This document shows positions 58,605 to 64,000 of a stretch of DNA of 64,000 bases, piece after piece. The first letter of the stretch is position 1, and the number at the start of each line of letters is the position of its first letter. The translations under genes and the position numbers were made by a program. Where the stretch lies: NCBI RefSeq assembly GCF_003994855.1, contig NZ_CP034142.1, positions 3,596,001-3,660,000 on the forward strand, written 5' to 3'. The notes under the pieces were generated by a model, which was not told where the DNA came from, made no database searches, and was given only the letters and a program-made list of their open reading frames with translations. The DNA is from Marinobacter sp. NP-4(2019) (GTDB lineage Bacteria > Pseudomonadota > Gammaproteobacteria > Pseudomonadales > Oleiphilaceae).

Positions 58605-59816
58605 ATGCGTCGCGTTGTAATTACTGGTATGGGCATTGTTTCCAGCCTTGGTACCAATCAGAAAGAAGTGACCCAATCCCTGAAGGAATCCCGTCCCGGC
58701 ATCGGGTTTAGCGAGGAAGCCAGGGACAACGGCCTGCGCAGTCATGTCTGCGGCCAGATCAATCTGAACCTTCCGGAACTGATTGACCGCAAGCTCTGGC
58801 GCTTCATGTGCCCGGCCTCCGGCTATACCTATCTGGCAATGCGTGAGGCCATTGAACAGTCTGGTCTGACCGACAAGCAAATCAGGGCCGACTCCACGGG
58901 TATCATTTTTGGCCAGGGCGGTGCCTCTACCGTCGAACTGCTGGATGCCATCGATACCCATCGTGACCGTGGCCTCCGCCGCGTTGGCCCCTATCGGGTG
59001 CCGCGCACAATGGGCAGCGCCATCAATGCCTCCATCGCGACTGGCTTTGGCATCCGCGGTATCAACTATGGCATCACCTCCGCCTGTGCCACCAGCGCGC
59101 ATGCCATTGGCCACGCAGCGGATCTGATTGCCCTGGGCCGTCAGGACGTCATGTTTGCCGGCGGCGGTGAGGATATCCACTGGACCCTGAGCATGCTGTT
59201 TGATGCCATGGGAGCACTGTCCACCAAATACAACGACACCCCGGAACTGGCTTCCCGCACCTACGATAAGGACCGGGACGGCTTTGTCATCTCCGGTGGT
59301 GGCGGAGTTCTGGCCCTGGAAGCCCTTGAGCACGCGGAAGCGCGCGGCGCCAACATCCTGGCTGAAATTGTCGGCTTCGGTGCCACCTCTGATGGCGCCG
59401 ACATGGTCGCCCCCAGCGGCGAAGGTGCGGTGCGCTGCATGCAGCACGCCATGAAGAACGTGGAAGGCGAAATCAGCTACGTAAATACCCATGGCACCAG
59501 CACACCTGCCGGTGACGTGACCGAGCTGAAAGCGTTGAGGGAAACCTTCGGCGACAAGATTCCGCCGCTGAGTTCCACCAAGCCCCTGTGCGGACACGCC
59601 CTGGGTGCTGCTGGCGTGCATGAAGCCATTTACAGCCTGATCATGCAACGGGAAGGCTTTATTGCCCCGTCCGCCAACATCCAGAATCTGGACGAAGGCG
59701 CGGAAGGCTATCCTATCGTGCGGGAACGCATGGATAACCAGAATCTCGACCTGGTCATGAGCAACAGCTTCGGCTTTGGTGGCACCAACGGCACACTGGT
59801 GTTCAAGAAAGTCTGA
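58605..59816 (+). CDS. fabB: 3-oxoacyl-ACP synthase I (FabB)
   Basis: Condensing enzyme needed for unsaturated fatty acid elongation, 403 aa. Catalytic Cys in GITSACATSAHAIGHA (about residue 163), His in NTHGTSTPAGD (about 298) and in LCGHALGAAGVHEAIY (about 332). The fabB-specific N-terminus RRVVITGMGIVSSLG is present. It overlaps the convergent HTH gene by 14 bases. Confidence 0.97.
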   Translation: MRRVVITGMGIVSSLGTNQKEVTQSLKESRPGIGFSEEARDNGLRSHVCGQINLNLPELIDRKLWRFMCPASGYTYLAMREAIEQSGLTDKQIRADSTGIIFGQGGASTVELLDAIDTHRDRGLRRVGPYRVPRTMGSAINASIATGFGIRGINYGITSACATSAHAIGHAADLIALGRQDVMFAGGGEDIHWTLSMLFDAMGALSTKYNDTPELASRTYDKDRDGFVISGGGGVLALEALEHAEARGANILAEIVGFGATSDGADMVAPSGEGAVRCMQHAMKNVEGEISYVNTHGTSTPAGDVTELKALRETFGDKIPPLSSTKPLCGHALGAAGVHEAIYSLIMQREGFIAPSANIQNLDEGAEGYPIVRERMDNQNLDLVMSNSFGFGGTNGTLVFKKV

Positions 59817-60159
59817 TTGAGCGGTATTCAGCCGGGGAAGTGCCCATCCAGCGCTTGAATGCCCGGCTGAATGCACTGAGCTCAGAGAAACCGAGCTGCT
59901 CGGCAATTTCCACCAGCGGCTTGGTTTTATCCTGCATGTAGGATAATGCTTGCTTGCGGCGAACATCCTCCAGCAAGCGCGCGAAGGTCAACCCCTCCCT
60001 CTTCAGTTTCTTGTGCAGAGTATAGCGGCTCATATGCAGCTGCGATGCCACGGCCTCAACCCCCACCTTACCGCGAGTCAGTTGCACACTGATCAGCGAG
60101 CTCACTCTTGAACTGAGGGGCGCCCGTGCGACCTCTTTCCTCAGAGGCTCTGATGACAT
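59803..60159 (-). CDS. AraC-type HTH-only regulator
   Basis: A 118-aa protein consisting almost only of the AraC DNA-binding domain: VEAVASQLHMSRYTLHKKLKREG, RKQALSYMQDKTKPLVEIAE and LGFSELSAFSRAFKRWMGTSPAEYR. The N-terminal sensing domain normal in AraC proteins of about 340 aa is absent. The ATG at 60159 follows AGGAGGA and is convincing, so it is a natural small protein rather than a truncated frame. It shares an intergenic region with trhP. Confidence 0.87.
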   Translation of the reverse strand: MSSEPLRKEVARAPLSSRVSSLISVQLTRGKVGVEAVASQLHMSRYTLHKKLKREGLTFARLLEDVRRKQALSYMQDKTKPLVEIAEQLGFSELSAFSRAFKRWMGTSPAEYRSIRLS

Positions 60160-60245
60160 TCGTTGTTCCTCCTCACTTGGGCTCTGGCCCGATATGCCAA
60201 TGCAAATAGCGTACACATGTTAGCCGAAAACAATCAATAAGACCT

Positions 60246-60286
60246 TTGAGCAGGATCAAGGAATGGAATTCCGGTTAAGGCAAAAT
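60246..60286 (+). promoter_or_regulatory. trhP promoter with ANR/FNR-type box
   Basis: TTGAG-CAGG-ATCAA (60246-60259) matches 9 of 10 FNR positions. CAAAAT (60281-60286) is the -10, giving a start near 60293 and a box centre near -41, the class II position. It lies 58 bases before the trhP ATG. Anaerobic induction of trhP is inferred. Confidence 0.6.
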
Positions 60287-60316
60287 GCCCAGCCAAATTC
60301 CCCTCCCGGAGCCCCG

Positions 60317-61636
60317 ATGAATACCCCGGAACTACTCGCCCCTGCGGGCACTCCCGAACACCTGGAAACCGCATTCGCCTATGGCGCCGACGCTGTATAC
60401 GCCGGTCAGCCGCGCTATTCTCTGAGAGTACGCAATAACAGTTTCAGGGACATTGCGGCTCTGGCTACAGGAATTGAAAGGGCTCACCAACTGGGCAAAC
60501 AGTTTTACCTGGTGTCCAACATCGCACCACACAACGACAAGGTACGAAGCTACCTGCGAGACCTCGAACCGGTCATCGCACATAAACCGGACGCCCTGAT
60601 CATGTCCGATCCGGGCCTGATCATGCAGGTGCGGGAAAAATGGCCAGAACAGCCGATTCACCTATCCGTACAGGCCAATGCCGTCAACTGGGCCACGGTG
60701 GAGTTCTGGCGGCGCCAGGGCATCAGCCGCGTGATCCTGTCACGGGAACTGGCCCTCAACGAGATCCGTGAAATCCGCGAGAGAGTGCCGCAAATGGAAC
60801 TGGAGGTATTCGTCCACGGCGCACTGTGCATGGCCTATTCCGGCCGCTGCCTGCTGTCGGGTTACATGAACCACCGCGACGCCAACCAGGGCGCCTGCAC
60901 GAACGCCTGCCGCTGGGACTACAAGGAAGTGCAACACACCCATGACCACACCGGCGACCTGATTGCCACCTCCGCCACCAACGGCGCTCAGGAAGTAGAG
61001 CCAAAAGAAATCCTGCTGGAAGAACCCAACCGCCCCGGCAGTTTCATCCCCGCTTACGAGGATGAGCACGGCACCTACATCATGAACTCCAAAGACCTGC
61101 GCGCTGTCCAGCACGTAGCGGAACTGGCAAAGATGGGGGTGCACTCCCTGAAAATCGAAGGCCGCACCAAAAGCACCTACTACGTCGCCCGCACCACCCA
61201 GGTCTACCGCCGTGCCATCGACGAAGCCGTGAATGGCAAGCCGTTCGACATGAGCCTGATGAACGAACTCGAAGCCCTCTCCAACCGCGGCTACACCGAA
61301 GGCTTCCTGCGCCGCCACCTGCCGCGGGAATACCAGACCTATGAACAGGGCTCCTCGTTCCTCGGCACCCAACAGGTTGTCGGAACCATCGCCGACACCG
61401 ACGACCGATGGCTGACCATCGACGTCAAAAACAAATTCGCCCCGGGCGATCAACTGGAACTGGTTACACCTGCGGGCAACATTCGTTTCTCTGCCGATGC
61501 GATGGAAAACCGGAATGGCGAGGCTATGAGCCACGCCCCAGGCAGCGGTCATTTCGTTCGAATTCCCAGACCTGAGGCACTGCCGGCATCGCTTGATCAC
61601 AGCTACCTCACCCGAATCCTGCCCACCGGAGAATAG
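60317..61636 (+). CDS. trhP: tRNA 5-hydroxyuridine synthesis protein TrhP (YegQ, U32 family)
   Basis: TrhP makes 5-hydroxyuridine at the wobble position of tRNA without using O2. The chain (439 aa from MNTPELLAPAGTPEHLETAF) matches YegQ in length. The U32 signature EVFVHGALCMAYSGRCLLSGY is followed by NQGACTNACRWDY, supplying the Fe-S cysteines. The C-terminal beta domain begins FLGTQQVVGTIADTDD. The ATG at 60317 is preferred to one at 60263 because the alignment with family starts is better. Third U32 protein in the window. Confidence 0.95.
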   Translation: MNTPELLAPAGTPEHLETAFAYGADAVYAGQPRYSLRVRNNSFRDIAALATGIERAHQLGKQFYLVSNIAPHNDKVRSYLRDLEPVIAHKPDALIMSDPGLIMQVREKWPEQPIHLSVQANAVNWATVEFWRRQGISRVILSRELALNEIREIRERVPQMELEVFVHGALCMAYSGRCLLSGYMNHRDANQGACTNACRWDYKEVQHTHDHTGDLIATSATNGAQEVEPKEILLEEPNRPGSFIPAYEDEHGTYIMNSKDLRAVQHVAELAKMGVHSLKIEGRTKSTYYVARTTQVYRRAIDEAVNGKPFDMSLMNELEALSNRGYTEGFLRRHLPREYQTYEQGSSFLGTQQVVGTIADTDDRWLTIDVKNKFAPGDQLELVTPAGNIRFSADAMENRNGEAMSHAPGSGHFVRIPRPEALPASLDHSYLTRILPTGE

Positions 61637-61648
61637 CAATTAGTCTGA

Positions 61649-61757
61649 GGCGTCGGGCGGGGCTGCCTCCCAAAACCCTGTCTTGCCAGGGATGGCAAGA
61701 CGGAGCCCCCATGGATGGGTTCACGGCGTGTTTTGGGAGGCAGACCCGCCCGACGCC
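61649..61757. repeat. Long intergenic hairpin repeat, copy 2
   Basis: Arms of 28 bases (61649-61676, 61730-61757) pair with one mismatch around a 53-base loop. Within it GTCTTGCC and GGCAAGAC (61680-61687, 61694-61701) form an inner hairpin. Read on the minus strand, ACGCCGTGAACCCATCC matches the ACGCTGTGAATACATCC of copy 1 (8139-8246). It follows the trhP stop by 12 bases. Confidence 0.85.
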
Positions 61758-61864
61758 CTCCCCCGACCAGTTCAGTCCTGAAAACGACCAGACTATTACC
61801 CCGATTGCCACACCCTTAGTGCCCCATGGGCCGATTAAGGTATAATCACCCTGCGTTCAATTTA

Positions 61865-61897
61865 ATACCTGACTATTTTACTCTGGTATTGTATAAT
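61865..61897 (+). promoter_or_regulatory. suf promoter with IscR type-1 site
   Basis: The type-1 IscR half-sites ATACCTGACT (61865-61874) and CTGGTAT (61883-61889) are both present at the normal spacing. The -35 CTGACT overlaps the first half, and TATAAT (61892-61897) is 17 bases on, so IscR would repress the promoter. A leader of about 215 bases precedes sufB, with nothing convincing coded in it. Confidence 0.85.
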
Positions 61898-62118
61898 CGC
61901 TCGCCAGAAGAGGTGGATCCGCCCCTTTTACCCTGCCCCAGAGCGGCAGGCGGGCGAGGAAAATCCGGCATCCAACAACCGATTGCAGGGCGTACTCACA
62001 GGATGAGCGACCACTGCAACACCCAAACTGATGACATCCGCCTGTCAGATCCGACAACGTGACTGGCGGCGACACCAAGGGCCACAAGCCCACGATGAGA
62101 GAATACGGAGCGACGATC

Positions 62119-63567
62119 ATGGCGACCACCGACCAAGAGGTGAACGAGCTGATCAAACGGGAATACGAACACGGTTTCGTAACAGACATCGAATCCGATA
62201 CGTTCGAGCCCGGACTGAATGAAGACGTTATCGCCCGCCTTTCCGGGATCAAGAAAGAACCGGAATGGATGCTGGAGTGGCGTCTGAAATCCTATCGTCG
62301 CTGGCTGGAAATGGACGAGCCCAACTGGGCTCACGTGGGCTACCCGAAGATCGACTATAACTCGATCTCCTACTATTCCGCGCCCAAGCGCAAGGAAGAC
62401 ATGCCCCAGAGCCTGGACGAAGTGGATCCGGAACTGCTGAAAACCTACGAGAAACTGGGCATTCCGCTGCACGAGCGCGAAAAGCTTGCCGGGGTCGCCG
62501 TTGATGCCGTGTTCGACTCGGTATCCGTGGCCACCACCTTCAAGGAGCCACTGGCCAAGGCCGGGGTGATTTTCTGCTCGATTTCCGAAGCCATCCGCGA
62601 TTATCCGGAGCTGGTTCAGAAATACCTGGGTTCTGTTGTGCCCCACGGTGACAACTTCTTCGCCGGCCTGAACTCCGCCGTATTTTCCGACGGCACCTTC
62701 GTCTATGTACCCAAGGGCGTACGTTGCCCCATGGAACTGTCCACCTATTTCCGCATCAATGCGGCCAACACCGGGCAGTTCGAGCGTACCCTGATCATCG
62801 CCGACGAAGGCAGCTACGTCAGCTACCTGGAAGGCTGTACCGCTCCCATGCGCGACGAAAACCAGCTGCACGCGGCGGTGGTGGAACTGGTTGCCCTGGA
62901 CGATGCCCAGATCAAGTACTCCACCGTTCAGAACTGGTATCCCGGCGATGAAAACGGCAAGGGCGGCATCTTCAACTTCGTCACCAAGCGCGGCGCCTGC
63001 ATTGGCAAGAACTCCAAGATCTCCTGGACCCAGGTCGAAACCGGCTCCGCCGTGACCTGGAAATACCCGAGCTGCGTACTGCGTGGTGACAACAGCGTCG
63101 GTGAGTTCTATTCGGTGGCACTGACCCACAACCACCAGCAGGCCGACACCGGTACCAAGATGGTGCATCTGGGCAAAAACACCTCCAGCACCATCATCTC
63201 CAAGGGTATTTCCGCCGGTAAAAGCTCCAACGCCTACCGCGGCCTGGTGAAATTCGGCCCCGGCGCAGAAGGCGCCCGCAACTACACCCAGTGTGACTCG
63301 CTGCTGATCGGCGACCGCTGCGGTGCCCACACGTTCCCGTACATCGAGAGCAAGAACAAGTCCGCCATTGTTGAACACGAGGCCACCACTTCCAAGGTCA
63401 GTGACGAGCAGATGTTCCTCTGCCGCCAGCGTGGCATCGACCCGGAGCAGGCGGTTTCCATGATCGTGAACGGCTTCTGCAAGGAAGTGTTCAAAGAGCT
63501 CCCGATGGAATTTGCGGTCGAAGCCGGCAAGCTGCTGGAAGTGAGCCTCGAAGGCTCCGTTGGTTAA
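62119..63567 (+). CDS. sufB: Fe-S cluster assembly scaffold subunit SufB
   Basis: SufB is the core of the SufBC2D scaffold, 482 aa. The ATG at 62119 (MATTDQEVNELIKREYEHGF) follows GGAG; upstream ATGs would run into the leader. Marks: VFDSVSVATTFKEPLAKAGVIF, VPKGVRCPMELSTYFRIN, EGCTAPMRDENQLHAAVVEL (Cys linked to sulfur transfer), SSNAYRGLVKFGPGAEGARN and SIVEHEAT-type ending. First gene of a suf operon with IscR-type control, followed by sufC. No sufR or iscR gene is upstream. Confidence 0.97.
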   Translation: MATTDQEVNELIKREYEHGFVTDIESDTFEPGLNEDVIARLSGIKKEPEWMLEWRLKSYRRWLEMDEPNWAHVGYPKIDYNSISYYSAPKRKEDMPQSLDEVDPELLKTYEKLGIPLHEREKLAGVAVDAVFDSVSVATTFKEPLAKAGVIFCSISEAIRDYPELVQKYLGSVVPHGDNFFAGLNSAVFSDGTFVYVPKGVRCPMELSTYFRINAANTGQFERTLIIADEGSYVSYLEGCTAPMRDENQLHAAVVELVALDDAQIKYSTVQNWYPGDENGKGGIFNFVTKRGACIGKNSKISWTQVETGSAVTWKYPSCVLRGDNSVGEFYSVALTHNHQQADTGTKMVHLGKNTSSTIISKGISAGKSSNAYRGLVKFGPGAEGARNYTQCDSLLIGDRCGAHTFPYIESKNKSAIVEHEATTSKVSDEQMFLCRQRGIDPEQAVSMIVNGFCKEVFKELPMEFAVEAGKLLEVSLEGSVG

Positions 63568-63630
63568 CAGCGGCCCGCACACCGGCAGATAATCGAATTC
63601 ATACAGTTTAGAGAAGAGAGAACCCGACAA

Positions 63631-64000
63631 ATGCTCAGTATCAAGAACCTGCACGCCTCCGTTGAGGGCAAGGAAATCCTCAAGGGCATCAACCTGGAAA
63701 TCAAGGCCGGGGAAGTTCACGCCATCATGGGCCCCAACGGCTCTGGTAAGAGTACCCTGTCCCAGGTGCTGGCAGGTAACGAGGCATTTGAGATCACCAA
63801 AGGTGAAATCACCCTGAACGGCGAAAACCTGCTGGACCTGGAAACCGAGGAGCGCGCCCGCGAAGGCATTTTCCTGGCATTCCAGTACCCGGTGGAGATT
63901 CCCGGCGTCAGCAATCTGCAGTTCCTGCGTACCGCAGTGAACGCCATGCGTCATCACAAGGGTGAGCCCGAGATGAATGCGGCGGAGTTCATGAAGCTGG
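63631..64000 (+). CDS. sufC: Fe-S assembly ATPase SufC (5' part)
   Basis: The first 123 codons of SufC, cut by the window edge. MLSIKNLHASVEGKEILKGI starts the ABC-type fold, with Walker A GPNGSGKSTLSQVLAG near residue 35. EGIFLAFQYPVEIPGVSN is the Q-loop region typical of SufC. It starts 63 bases after sufB. The signature and Walker B lie beyond 64000. Confidence 0.96.
   Translation, partial: MLSIKNLHASVEGKEILKGINLEIKAGEVHAIMGPNGSGKSTLSQVLAGNEAFEITKGEITLNGENLLDLETEERAREGIFLAFQYPVEIPGVSNLQFLRTAVNAMRHHKGEPEMNAAEFMKL

Noticed and set aside
58590..59966. A 458-codon frame antisense to fabB
   Set aside because: Fully covered by fabB with intact catalytic motifs; no family is recognisable in the antisense translation.
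59803..60159. Truncated AraC pseudogene
   Set aside because: A strong AGGAGGA site precedes an ATG at the right distance and no upstream remnant of a sensor domain is present.
61826..62062. A 78-codon frame in the sufB leader
   Set aside because: It spans the IscR site and -10 element and has no ribosome site, so it is unlikely to be translated.
61996..63957. A 653-codon open frame antisense to sufB and sufC
   Set aside because: It lies opposite two unmistakable suf genes; long shadow frames are common in GC-rich coding DNA.
1..64000. tRNA, rRNA, CRISPR or prophage features
   Set aside because: No T-arm-like GGTTCGAATCC sequences in cloverleaf context, no rRNA-like stretches, no regularly spaced repeats and no phage genes were found by eye.

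Overview
The window is about 57% GC gammaproteobacterial chromosome. Gene content and order fit a marine facultative denitrifier of the Marinobacter type (inferred from gene families, not from a database match). No rRNA, tRNA or CRISPR array was seen.

Layout. 1-4539: end of an RND efflux operon. 4541-7965 (minus): hemN, ubiU and ubiV, an oxygen-independent haem and ubiquinone block with ANR/FNR-type boxes; ubiV carries a frameshift in a G run. 8139-8246: long hairpin repeat, then a cryptochrome-like (FeS-BCP) gene. 9841-17829 (minus): sugar ABC importer, LamB/ScrY-type porin and a GltR/GtrS-like two-component system. 17901-19589: tandem double HAD protein. 19682-21264: complete IS1182-family element with CTAG target duplication.

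21534-32183 (plus) is the most unusual region: an SsuA/NrtA-type ABC importer, a GntR/UTRA regulator, an AprA-like flavoprotein, an AprB-like ferredoxin, a HEAT-repeat protein, FdxA, a DUF971 protein, a YeiH-type exporter, a ferredoxin-NADP reductase and an ApbC/Mrp ATPase. They read as one pathway: import, a flavin/Fe-S redox step, electron supply, Fe-S maturation and possible export of a sulfur oxyanion. A short motif shared by two upstream regions suggests GntR control. The substrate is unknown.

32248-34300 (minus) holds a UspA protein and a BCCT carrier. 34379-49060 is a metal island: Met-rich protein, Cu P1B-ATPase with small partner proteins, copB, copA-type multicopper oxidase, cupredoxin, a divergent two-component system, LemA and TPM proteins, a CadR-type MerR regulator and a CDF-like exporter. 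It includes a gene that apparently starts at AUA.

49234-57284 mixes a Crp/Fnr-type regulator, TrhA (haemolysin III), two NarK-type nitrate carriers (the first frameshifted in a G run), an EVE protein, a bacterial Nav-type channel, SirB2 and NnrS. 58084-64000 is core metabolism: fabA, fabB, an AraC-type HTH-only protein, trhP, a second copy of the hairpin repeat, and sufB and sufC behind an IscR type-1 site.

Recurring themes are anaerobic and nitrogen-oxide metabolism (hemN, ubiUV, narK, nnrS and trhP, several with ANR boxes at class II spacing) and copper/cadmium handling. The two frameshifts both need one extra G in a G run, which points to base-calling error before gene decay.
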